DNA from: Oceanobacillus sp. J11TS1
GTDB lineage: Bacteria > Bacillota > Bacilli > Bacillales > Amphibacillaceae
Direction: 5' to 3'
Assembly (NCBI RefSeq): GCF_018333215.1
Contig: NZ_BORO01000003.1
Coordinates: 124,001 to 188,000 of the forward strand
DNA: 64,000 nt
In this document: positions 44,129 through 52,126 of the stretch, one piece after another
Numbering within the stretch: position 1 is the stretch's first letter
How the letters are laid out: every line of letters starts with the position of its first letter
Notes under the pieces: generated by a model
Database searches by the model: none
Seen by the model: only the letters and a program-made list of their open reading frames with translations
Told to the model about the DNA's origin: nothing
Program-made: the position numbers and the translations under genes

Positions 44129-44876
44129 TTACATCTCAGTTCTTATCCATTCAGATAATAATTTTATGGAATCTTTTCCTGAATATTTTATGTATACATT
44201 CCAACCAATGAGTTTTATTGTACGCCCTAATTTCACTCCTAAGATTTCATCAGTCTGCGCAATATATCCTTCAATTCTATTGTAAGGACGTAAAAGTATT
44301 AGCTCATGCTTTATCCCAAAATATTTTAGAATCTCTTTTGATGTTGTTACTCCATTTTAGAAATAAGATATGAAATAAGATATTTATTTGGGTATGTTTA
44401 ATAATTCCCGCTAATAACTCTAAGTCACCTGTACTAGTGAATGCTTTTTTTTGCTTTGTGTTCAGTTTTCCCAAGATATTTAATGTTGCCCATTGACTTA
44501 AATCGAGATGACATGCAGTTCCATCATAATAATCATAATCTGTACACCCTCTTAAAAAAGAAGATATACTATTAAACCATTCTTTATATACAATTCCAGG
44601 TCTTTTAAAATACCTTTCACAGTAGTCTAACACTTGATGCATATGATATTCATTAATATCTTCATATCTAGATAATCCTAGGCTTTTAAGATTGTGAAAT
44701 CTCCTTTTACCTTTAACTATATGAAACTCTCTATAACTTGGATTTAGACTTATAGTAGCCACTTTTGCACTTCTAAATCTCCCGAATGCAATAACTGGGG
44801 TGCTTCCTGGCACTATAGTACAATCTAGCGGTGGCAATTTCTTTAACCGCCTAAAAATAATTTCATCTAATGCCAT
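44129..44876 (-). pseudogene. Uracil-DNA-glycosylase-fold-like protein beside the reverse transcriptase, frameshifted
   Basis: ATG at 44876 has AAGGGG upstream and starts MALDEIIFRRLKKLPPLDC. FGRFRSAKVATISLNPSYREF resembles the N-terminal active-site strand of uracil-DNA-glycosylase-fold proteins, and CHLDLSQWATLNILGKL follows. After INILF the frame runs into unrelated sequence, whereas one base over it continues LNGVTTSKEILKYFGIKHEL to a stop at 44129. Removing one A from a run of four near 44358 gives a single protein of 248 residues. Relatives occur in defence islands; the role is unknown. It follows the RT gene after a hairpin. Confidence 0.5.
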
Positions 44877-44894
44877 TGCTTCACCCCTTAGTAT

Positions 44895-44940
44895 AAAATA
44901 AGCCTGCTCAACTTTGGAAAGTGAACAGGCCTTATTTTCA
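44895..44940. terminator. Hairpin at the end of the RT gene
   Basis: AAAATAAG, then GCCTGCTCAAC, pair with GTGAACAGGC and CTTATTTT. It directly follows the RT stop codon and would act in either direction. Confidence 0.65.
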
Positions 44941-46232
44941 TGTTTTAGGGTCATCTAATCGCAACTTAATTTTTTTCCAGTGATTTTTCACTTGAGTGTG
45001 CATAAGATTTACAGTTTTAGAATCTTCATCGAATATCTTCTGTGCCCTTTCAGCGTAACTAATAAAATTCCCATGCCCTTTCTTACTTTTTCCCAAGTGA
45101 GAGTAGTTCTTATATAATTCTCTCCTATATGATTTACGACCGAATTCTTTTGATTTACGATTGCAAACCCTTACTTTACGATATGCTCTCGTATAATACT
45201 TGAACAGACTTTTTTCTCTAATTCGAACTTCTTTTCCATTAAAACTGAATCCTAGATAGTCTAATTTTGTCTTATTAAATTCTAAATCGGTAATCTGATT
45301 ATTAGCATAGAAATAATTCCCTGTCTTTTCAGGTTGAATTTCTAAATTTGGAATCTGTTCCTTAATGTCATCCACAACTTTTTGATAAATTTGATAGTTA
45401 TAGTCTTGGACGTCTCCTTTAATAGGAATAACAATAATTAAATCATCACAATATCTTCTATATAGTCCCTTTTGTTCTTTAACATATTTTTGTATTTTTT
45501 CATCAAAATCTAGCAAATAAATATTAGAACAAACTGAGCTAATACCTGCACCTTGGGGAATTCCATAACTCTTAGAATTTTTGTATATATTTTTATGCTT
45601 AAAGGCTCTGAATTCCTCTTCTGTGAAATATTTATAACTATTTTTTATTTCACTTTCAGTATACTTAGTCTTCAATTCTGCTTCTATCGTATCTTTTATG
45701 AAGTAACTAAATCTTGTTATATTCTTAAAAACATTATAATAATCATCAGGTAGTGTATCCTTTTTAAGAACATAGCGGATTTTCTCTTTAAGATACCTAT
45801 GGTCCAATGTATCAAAGAAATTAGTAAAATCAGCAACAAAAACATATGCACTTTTTTGCACTTTAATAAAATCAATAACTTCTTTAGCGAAGTTAATATT
45901 GCTTTTCCCAGATAAGTTATTTCTATATGCAGTTGCAACTTCATTAATACCTAGTTCATTTACAACAGAATTATAGTGGTCATTTAGCTTGTCTCCATAG
46001 TACTTATATATAAAGCTATCAATGTGAGAGGCATAAAAAATTTTACGTACTTTTTCTTTTGGTTGTTTTTCTTTCCTGCTATACTTTTGAAATTTTATTT
46101 CAAAATGCATAAAAGGGTAAAATCCATGCTCAGCAACCCATCGAGGGTTCTGGATTTTACTCTTAACTTTATCAATTGATTTTTTATTATCAAGGTGCTT
46201 ATAACCTTTTACACGATACTTTTTTTATTCAT
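44938..46232 (-). pseudogene. DRT/UG-type reverse transcriptase, start region out of frame at an A7 tract
   Basis: A reverse transcriptase of the unknown-group (UG/DRT) antiviral class, probably DRT2-like. Motifs: KIFYASHIDSFIYKYYGDKL, VFVADFTNFFDTLDHRYLK (Asp of motif A), GIPQGAGISSVCSNIYLLDFD and YRRYCDDLIIV (catalytic Asp pair in a Tyr-Cys-Asp-Asp box). The C-terminus has ELYKNYSHLGKS, then NFISYAERAQKIF. The open frame has ATG at 46110, but conserved sequence continues upstream (KYRVKGYKHLDNKKSIDKV and QNPRWVAEHGFYPF) to 46224. The only start for it is ATG at 46232, followed by AAT and seven A. One more A, or a -1 shift on A-AAA-AAA, gives 431 residues. No retron VTG motif was seen. Confidence 0.7.
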
Positions 46233-46235
46233 ATT

Positions 46236-46360
46236 TGGCAGAGCTAGCAAGGGTATGTAATTGTAGCCTATTACTCTATCAAAGAACCCTTGCAAGCATA
46301 CTCTCCTTTCAAATTATAGACCATTGCTAGCCTATAAAGAGGCTACTAAATGCACTAATA
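46236..46360 (-). ncRNA. Candidate structured leader RNA of the reverse transcriptase
   Basis: Minus strand upstream of the RT start can fold TAGCCT/AGGCTA into a small hairpin. A longer stem follows, with GCAAGGGT paired to ACCCTTGC and an outer AGAG/CTCT. A TATAGTAT -10-like box lies just upstream of 46360. DRT2 and related systems need such an RNA as template. A six-codon frame (ATG CTT GCA AGG GTT CTT TGA) with AAAGGAG lies inside it. Candidate only. Confidence 0.4.
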
Positions 46361-46417
46361 GCTTATACTATAATTAGTATATTGAATTGGTTGATTATGA
46401 CGATTGGAGGTATCCAA

Positions 46418-46540
46418 ATGCCAAGTTATTCAGAAGCGTTATCGATTGTAATTAGCTGGGTCAGCCTTGTGATTACAATTGAGATAAAGCTTGACAGAAA
46501 TTCACCAATTTCCCTCATAACTACTTTTATGAGGCGTTAA
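46418..46540 (+). CDS. Small hydrophobic peptide, possible type I toxin
   Basis: A 40-codon frame with GGAGG seven bases upstream. The peptide begins MPSYSEALSIVISWVSLVIT, one hydrophobic helix followed by a charged tail ending Met-Arg-Arg. It is divergent from the RT and its promoter region overlaps the RT leader. A terminator-like hairpin follows at 46626-46677. Size and shape fit holin-like small toxins; no antisense RNA was identified. Confidence 0.4.
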   Translation: MPSYSEALSIVISWVSLVITIEIKLDRNSPISLITTFMRR

Positions 46541-46625
46541 CTATACTAATTGTACCTTTTTTCATCAGAGTAGTCAAAAATATCTGATTAAAATTTTAGT
46601 AGTCTTGTTCATCAATAATTTAAAT

Positions 46626-46677
46626 AAAACAAAAGGCCCCCTTACTCTTTAACGAGTATAGAAGTCCTTTTGTTTAT
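46626..46677. terminator. Hairpin after the small peptide gene
   Basis: AAACAAAAGG pairs with CCTTTTGTTT, with an inner TTACTC/GAGTA stem; T-rich on the plus strand. Confidence 0.6.
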
Positions 46678-46772
46678 TAGCTACTTTTACTAGTACTGTA
46701 ATCATTAAGCTCAATCTCTACGAACGTTGTACCGTATGAATCCTGCATAGAAGGGATTTCACGGAATCGTTT

Positions 46773-47390
46773 TCACACTTTCAATGGAGAAGTCTTTGTT
46801 CTTTTTTGTTCGATGTCCTTCTTTGTTGAGTTTGTTGCAATGGACTTATAACCATTTCCTTCAACATAAAGGTTAAATATCTTTCGAACCGTTTGGGCCT
46901 CTGTTGGATTAACAACAAGCTTAGAAAGCTTTCTTTTGCGATTCTCCCCTGGAACACTTACTACATCATAACCAAGACCTGACCACCATTCCAAGAGCCT
47001 TCCTTTGCTCTTGCCAACATTCCCATTTTCACATCATGAGCAATATTATCTCGTTCAAATTCAGCAATGACCGCCAACATACGAAATTGCATTTTTCCAG
47101 CTGGAGTTTCTGTTTCGTAGCGTTCCATATAAGAGCGGAAATCAATGTTTCTCTTTTCAAGTTCTTCGACAATATTAAGTAAGTCCTTTGTCTTTCGAGA
47201 TAAGCGGTTCACCTTCCAGACAAGCACCAAATCAAAGTCTTTACTTTTGGCATCATGTAGTAGTTGCTGTAAATCAGGTCTTCCCTTGATATTCTTTTCG
47301 CTTTTACCTCTATCCACGTATTCTTTATGAACAACATATCCCTCACGTTCGCACAAATCTCTCAATACTCTTTTAACGAATACTTTTCAT
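46773..47390 (-). pseudogene. Serine recombinase (resolvase family), truncated and frameshifted
   Basis: The catalytic domain begins only at RDLCEREGYVVHKEYVDRGKS; the first 20 or so residues with the nucleophilic Ser are missing (a TGA lies just upstream). It continues through GRPDLQQLLHDA, LVWKVNRLSRKTKDLLNIV and MLAVIAEFERDNIAHDVKMG to GSWNGGQV. There the frame shifts, and GYDVVSVPGENRKRKLSKL with AQTVRKIFNLYVEGNGYKSIA (recombinase domain) follows in another frame. It ends early, without the zinc ribbon and coiled coil. It belongs to the large serine recombinases that mobilise SCC-like elements and cannot be active. Confidence 0.75.
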
Positions 47391-47399
47391 TTGATATAT

Positions 47400-48158
47400 T
47401 TATCTTCTTCTCTCATTTAATCTGGCTATATAAGAATCTATACTTTCAATTATTGCATTTAGATTTAAACCTATTCCAAAAAAATTAGGCTTCAGTTCGA
47501 ACCATTTAGCTTTTTCAGCCAACTGAGAGGCTAGTATTAGTTTTCCACCATTATCAAGAATTCGCATATCTTCCAATTTCTCGACCGCATTACTAGTAGT
47601 GAATGAAGGTACATAAGGTAGTTCTGGTTCATCAGTATCAATGAGCGACATTGTTCCTATTACTTCGAAAGAGAAGCTACCTCTGTTTGACCTCAACTCC
47701 ATTTCTATCATTTGAGTATCATATTCTTTATCCCAAAACACCGAATACCTAAACTCCCTTTTTTCACTCATAATTTCTGAAGTATTATCGTATGGGTCAA
47801 CTACCTTTAAATCCCTCAAACGCCAACGAGGAGGCAAGAGAAAATTCCATAAGCCACCGTTACCTCTATTAGATGGTCCTAGTGGTAAGTTTTTATGATT
47901 AAATTGAAAGCTAACAATATTTGAAGATGAGGTTTGAGTAAAAGTTCGTAATTGAGTTTCCATTTTTCTTATTTGACATTGGTCTGAATTATATATCATT
48001 GTTCCTCCAACCGACAAGTTCGGACTGCTTCTAAGTCTTTTTGCGATTGATAAAGATTCTACAATTACATGAGAGTTTAAATCCTTTGGTATAATATTAA
48101 AGTTGGTCAGTTTACCATCTATATTTAAATAATCAATTACTGCAACTTCTAAATACAT
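47400..48158 (-). CDS. Hypothetical protein at the edge of the RT block
   Basis: A 252-residue soluble protein with no recognised domain; it appears strand-rich (MYLEVAVIDYLNIDGKLTNF, RGNGGLWNFLLPPRWRLRDL, SFSFEVIGTMSLIDTDEPEL). It lies between the recombinase remains and att-like site 5. Several bases before the ATG (AAGGGAG) form a good ribosome binding site. Cargo of the cassette, function unknown. Confidence 0.5.
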   Translation of the reverse strand: MYLEVAVIDYLNIDGKLTNFNIIPKDLNSHVIVESLSIAKRLRSSPNLSVGGTMIYNSDQCQIRKMETQLRTFTQTSSSNIVSFQFNHKNLPLGPSNRGNGGLWNFLLPPRWRLRDLKVVDPYDNTSEIMSEKREFRYSVFWDKEYDTQMIEMELRSNRGSFSFEVIGTMSLIDTDEPELPYVPSFTTSNAVEKLEDMRILDNGGKLILASQLAEKAKWFELKPNFFGIGLNLNAIIESIDSYIARLNERRR

Positions 48159-48212
48159 CTAAACCTCTCCCTTAAGATATTTTTCTATAAGAATGCAAAA
48201 AACCTCTTTTAT

Positions 48213-48231
48213 TTATGGTAAGGCTCACCGT
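48213..48231 (-). repeat. rlmH-3'-end-like attachment site 5
   Basis: Minus strand ACGGTGAGCCTTACCATAA, then ATAA; encodes Gly-Glu-Pro-Tyr-His-Lys-stop without a gene before it. Right boundary of the RT block. Confidence 0.75.
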
Positions 48232-48363
48232 GGTGATTTGAGAGGCAAAAAATAGGCATTGGTGAAGTACCGATGCCTATTTTAATATTCATTGGATTAT
48301 ATCTTTACAAAGTGAATTATTATATTTCCAAACCCTACATATACCAATTGTTTAAAAATGCTT

Positions 48364-49617
48364 TCAGTATTCTCTATAGTAATCTTCCATTTCACTTCTA
48401 TATTCAGCTTCCATTTCAGCTAGCCATTCATTATGGGCCGACATCATCATGCATACACCACTTAAAAAAATAGCTAATTCGCCAAAAAAACTTACTATAT
48501 TCTCTACATCTAATTTTTTAGATTTATTAAAGTGTAAATTCATGTGTTTATCTGTTGGATACCTAAATTTGTCTGCTTGCCCATCAATATTATGAAGTTG
48601 ATTAATATATTTTTCTACATTAGTTAAAGTCGTATCATCTTCTGGAGCCTGAGCATGTTTTATAATATCTGATTTAATTGAATTCCATAAACCTAAAATA
48701 CTATGTTTCTTATTATTCATTAATCCTACTGTCTCCTGAAAGCTATACGAGCATTCTTCAAATAAGATTTCCTTCATTGCAAGCTCAATTGCGTTTCTAT
48801 AAAGATAGCACATAGGAATAAAAAGCAACCCATTAAGTTTTCTATCTTTACTCATACAATCATAAAGATACTCAGCTGATTCAGTATAGGCTTTTACATA
48901 TGGATAAAATTTGTCCTTACTATATGAATAACCAATTACACTTTGATAATAATAATCTCCACCTTCTTCTAAGAACACTGGTTTATACTCTTTAAACAAC
49001 TCATCTTTTATATCTATCTCAAGCAAATAACTTTCTAAAATTTCAAATGCTATCTCCATCTTATTAGCAAAGGCGAATAAATCAATATGTGTCTGCTTTT
49101 CGAAGAATGATCTAATACCATAATGCTTTTTGTTATCAAAGGGTTCCCTTTTAATTGTTATTCCAAAAGGATATCTAAAAGAATCGGATTCCTTATCGAT
49201 ATCATTCATATCTTTTAAAAATGCTTCAAGCCATTGAAATGCCTCCCGATTTTTTACCACATTATCTTTTATGTGCGGATATACTGCTTCAAGAAGCAAC
49301 GATAAATTATGAAACGTATCTTTTATAAAGTCTTTTCTGTTCTCTAAGTCTAAAGTGTATTTAAACCCTATTGCTTTGAGTAGTAGCTCAAGGCTATGTC
49401 GGTAAAGGTATGCTAATGAGAAAAAATATGTATCTAATTTACTGATATCTGCCTTTTCAAAAATATACTCAGTAATAAGGTGTGCTGACTCTTTAAACAT
49501 TACGGCATACTTTGCAAATTCCTCTTTTATATCACTATTACCTTTTAAGACTATTAATCCATCTCTCTTATTTATCTTAAAAAAATCAGGATTTTCTCTC
49601 ACCCATTTTACGGCCAT
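48364..49617 (-). CDS. Protein with two tandem HEPN-like helical domains
   Basis: A 417-residue helical protein built from an internal duplication. The first half has FFSLAYLYRHSLELLLKAIG and later NDIDKESDSFRYPFG; the second half has LFIPMCYLYRNAIELAMKEI and later HNIDGQADKFRYPTDK, about 210 residues apart. The Tyr-Leu-Tyr-Arg-(His/Asn)-x-(Leu/Ile)-Glu-Leu helix resembles HEPN-type nucleotide-binding or RNase domains. The first copy keeps an Arg-His pair, while the second has Arg-Asn. GGGGGGAAG precedes the ATG. It is the first gene outside att-like site 5 and is separated by 100 bases from the kinase-nuclease genes. Function unknown; a defence role is plausible. Confidence 0.5.
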   Translation of the reverse strand: MAVKWVRENPDFFKINKRDGLIVLKGNSDIKEEFAKYAVMFKESAHLITEYIFEKADISKLDTYFFSLAYLYRHSLELLLKAIGFKYTLDLENRKDFIKDTFHNLSLLLEAVYPHIKDNVVKNREAFQWLEAFLKDMNDIDKESDSFRYPFGITIKREPFDNKKHYGIRSFFEKQTHIDLFAFANKMEIAFEILESYLLEIDIKDELFKEYKPVFLEEGGDYYYQSVIGYSYSKDKFYPYVKAYTESAEYLYDCMSKDRKLNGLLFIPMCYLYRNAIELAMKEILFEECSYSFQETVGLMNNKKHSILGLWNSIKSDIIKHAQAPEDDTTLTNVEKYINQLHNIDGQADKFRYPTDKHMNLHFNKSKKLDVENIVSFFGELAIFLSGVCMMMSAHNEWLAEMEAEYRSEMEDYYREY

Positions 49618-49716
49618 CTATACTTCCCCCCAGAAGTGGATCTCCATTAATTCTTCTAGCTATTATATAAACAGTAAGTTATCTTAGTTTAATAGTCTCA
49701 AAGGGTTATATAATTG

Positions 49717-50958
49717 TTAATTATATTCAGTAAACAATTCATCTTTAACCTCTTCAAAATAAGCAGAGAACGCATTAAGCCATATGATTATATGTTCCCC
49801 TCTTGCTTCACCTCTTAATCTAATTCCTCGTCTATTTATTTCTTTGTAAATCTCAACTGCGTTTTCTAGTAACTCAAATACTTTATCCACTCTCTGTTTA
49901 GAATTTAAATCCTTAAATATATTAACTAACTCTTGACATGACCAAAAGTAATGCTGCCAACTTGCCTTTCTTTTCCATGATTCACTAGCTTCTGCCGGAC
50001 TAGAAGCATTATAGAGGGTTTTAGCGAATGTAGGGACATTTTCAGGATCTGATACTAACTTTTCTAGTAATCCCTCCTCGCTAATTAATTCAAGTTCGTC
50101 AGGGTATATTAAACTATTTAATATTTCTATTGACCAAAATCTGGGCTTTGGAGTTCTTGGACCATCATTATCTGTCTCATCAAAAGACATTGGATCAAAT
50201 AAGCGTCTATTATTAAATCCACCACTTGCAAAACCATCCAAACCAAAAGGGAATTGTAATATTGCTGCATAAGAAGTATAGCCGTCTATTACTATATAAT
50301 CATTTTGTTTTAGTCTAAATGTAATATCACATAAACCTTTTATATATTCTAAATCCTTGGGTAAAATATCACTATTACCATCTGTGTTTCCAAATACAGT
50401 ATAGAAGCCATCTACATCTAGACCAGTTAAAGTGTTAAGTAACTCGTATCTAAATTCTTGGTTACCTATTATTGAACTAGAGCAAGCAACAGTTAAAAGA
50501 ACATCATTATGAATTTCATGTTCTCTTTTCCATTCTTCACCAATCGTTGATAGCTTAATAAGCTGTTCTAACCATGCGTTATTAAATTGCCTTATATAAT
50601 TACATGGAATTATATAAGTATCCACACCTTGCTGAAGCTGAAAATCAAGTGCCTCATTAACTAATTGTTCTAGAGTAGTATCATCCTCTAATGCATATGT
50701 AGAGTCTACTATGTCACCATAATCGTAACCATCACTATGTTGAAATTTTGGGTTATAAATCTGGGGGTCAATAATAATTCTTGGGTGAGGTGTAATACTG
50801 TTATATTCCTGAATATACTTTTCTAACTGTTGAACCTTTAGGTGGCGAGGACTGAAAATTACCCCTCTTCCAATACCTAGGGAAAGTAATTCTTTAGCGG
50901 TTTTTTGGTCCTGATGACCAAGTTGATAATAAAAGCTTGGTCCCGAATATGATCTCAT
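49717..50958 (-). CDS. Hypothetical protein downstream of a truncated protein kinase
   Basis: A 413-residue soluble protein with no assigned family. The sequence alternates strands and helices (RGVIFSPRHLKVQQLEKYIQ, PRIIIDPQIYNPKF, VDTYIIPCNYIRQF, IVIDGYTSYAAILQFPFGLDG), suggesting a TIM-barrel-like fold, and ends with a helical domain. The frame opens inside the kinase gene (64-base overlap), and its first ATG has no good ribosome binding site, so the true N-terminus may have been fused or lost. It forms a unit with the kinase and the nuclease upstream. Confidence 0.5.
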   Translation of the reverse strand: MRSYSGPSFYYQLGHQDQKTAKELLSLGIGRGVIFSPRHLKVQQLEKYIQEYNSITPHPRIIIDPQIYNPKFQHSDGYDYGDIVDSTYALEDDTTLEQLVNEALDFQLQQGVDTYIIPCNYIRQFNNAWLEQLIKLSTIGEEWKREHEIHNDVLLTVACSSSIIGNQEFRYELLNTLTGLDVDGFYTVFGNTDGNSDILPKDLEYIKGLCDITFRLKQNDYIVIDGYTSYAAILQFPFGLDGFASGGFNNRRLFDPMSFDETDNDGPRTPKPRFWSIEILNSLIYPDELELISEEGLLEKLVSDPENVPTFAKTLYNASSPAEASESWKRKASWQHYFWSCQELVNIFKDLNSKQRVDKVFELLENAVEIYKEINRRGIRLRGEARGEHIIIWLNAFSAYFEEVKDELFTEYN

Positions 50959-51421
50959 ATAAAATCACATCCCAATTCATCTGCAATTGTTTTTTTGCGG
51001 GCTTTATATCACGATGTACTACCTTATGTTCCCATATATCTTTAAGTCCAAATAGTAATTTACCAAGAAAAGGTATTAATTCTTGCTCTTTCATTGTATC
51101 TTTATTCTCCATTACAGTAGCAAGATCAGGACCGTCTACAAACTCCTCTACTATATAAATAATTGAACCTTGAGCAGTTACCCTCTGATTAAATTCAATT
51201 AAACTCGCAACATAGGGTGAATCAAGTTTCATCATTACCTCAATCTCTCTTCTCAACCGCTCAATATTTGCATGTGGATTATAAATCTTTAACGCTACCT
51301 TATCTTTATGTTTATCTTCAGCTATAAAAACAGCTTTTTGCGCACTTGGCCTTAATCTCTGATTTATAGTGTATTCTGGTAGTAATGCCTGAACTTCAGC
51401 AGCGCTAATATCAAAAACCAT
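50894..51421 (-). pseudogene. Serine/threonine protein kinase cut off after the catalytic loop
   Basis: A kinase N-lobe and the start of the C-lobe: glycine-loop region, VALKIYNPHANIERLRREIEV with the ATP-binding Lys and the alpha-C Glu, VEEFVDGPDLATVMEN hinge, and HKVVHRDIKPA with the catalytic Asp. Right after HRDIKP, where the Asn and the DFG loop are expected, the frame continues with unrelated sequence for 35 residues and stops. The kinase therefore lacks the Mg-binding Asp and activation segment. A deletion or frameshift near 50990 is likely. ATG at 51421 has GGGGGAG six bases upstream and is preferred over the ATG six bases earlier. Confidence 0.65.
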
Positions 51422-51442
51422 TCCCATCTCCCCCTTGAGTGT

Positions 51443-52126
51443 TTATATCCGTTCATTTAAATCGTATCCTGCCCTCCAAACAAAATGGTTTGAAAGTGGA
51501 GTTGTCTTCTTTGGCCTAAAGACCATTCTAGTTTCTCTAGTTTCTGCATCGATTGATATCAGCCCTACATTAGACTGCTTAAAGGAGTTTAAATTTTTAT
51601 ATGCATTATAAATATATTTATTGTCCAATAATACATACGATTCATTTGAGAAAAGCCTGTTCCGATAGGCTTGGGTTAAAGCTTCTTCCCATTTACTAAG
51701 TTTCGCTTCAATTGAAACTAAATATTTATAAAAGGGAGTTAAGCTCTCATTTTTTATATAACAATTTAAACTAGTTTCCTCTATTAATTCCTTTTCAGTT
51801 AAACTAGTTAAGTTCGCTAATAGTTTCTTTTGGTTTAGTCCCGTTCTTGTTTTCAATGTTTTAATTGATATCGGCTTTTTGTGATACAGAATACTAGAAA
51901 TTAAAATTTCGGTAGAATTTAGAGTCACTTTATTTTTATATAGACAGGATCGTTCATCTATTTGAACTAATAATATATCAGCTCTTCCCGAGCCAATTTC
52001 AAATTCTCTAGTTACTTTATAACCCTTTCTAAAGAATCTATTAAATCCAGTATCTAAAAAATTTTGAATCAATAATTCTTCACTTTCAAACCCTTTATCT
52101 GAATACTTAAAGGAATTACCTTTCAT
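51443..52126 (-). CDS. PD-(D/E)XK nuclease-like protein with an internal winged-helix segment
   Basis: A 227-residue protein. EIGSGRADILLVQIDERSCL supplies the Asp of a PD-(D/E)XK fold, and YKYLVSIEAKLSKWEEALTQAYRN supplies Glu-x-Lys and the following Gln-containing helix. Between them sits a helix-turn-helix-like insertion (ILISSILYHKKPISIKTLKTRTGLNQKKLLANLTSLTEKELIE), which resembles a winged helix. It is the first gene of a unit with the kinase and the 413-residue gene, 22 bases apart. A DNA-targeting or sensing nuclease is the natural reading; no named system was recognised. Confidence 0.6.
   Translation of the reverse strand: MKGNSFKYSDKGFESEELLIQNFLDTGFNRFFRKGYKVTREFEIGSGRADILLVQIDERSCLYKNKVTLNSTEILISSILYHKKPISIKTLKTRTGLNQKKLLANLTSLTEKELIEETSLNCYIKNESLTPFYKYLVSIEAKLSKWEEALTQAYRNRLFSNESYVLLDNKYIYNAYKNLNSFKQSNVGLISIDAETRETRMVFRPKKTTPLSNHFVWRAGYDLNERI

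Noticed and set aside
46108-46150. Hairpin (AAATCC...GGATTT) that looked like a terminator upstream of the ATG at 46110.
   Set aside because: It lies inside the conserved N-terminal coding sequence of the reverse transcriptase once the frame is restored.
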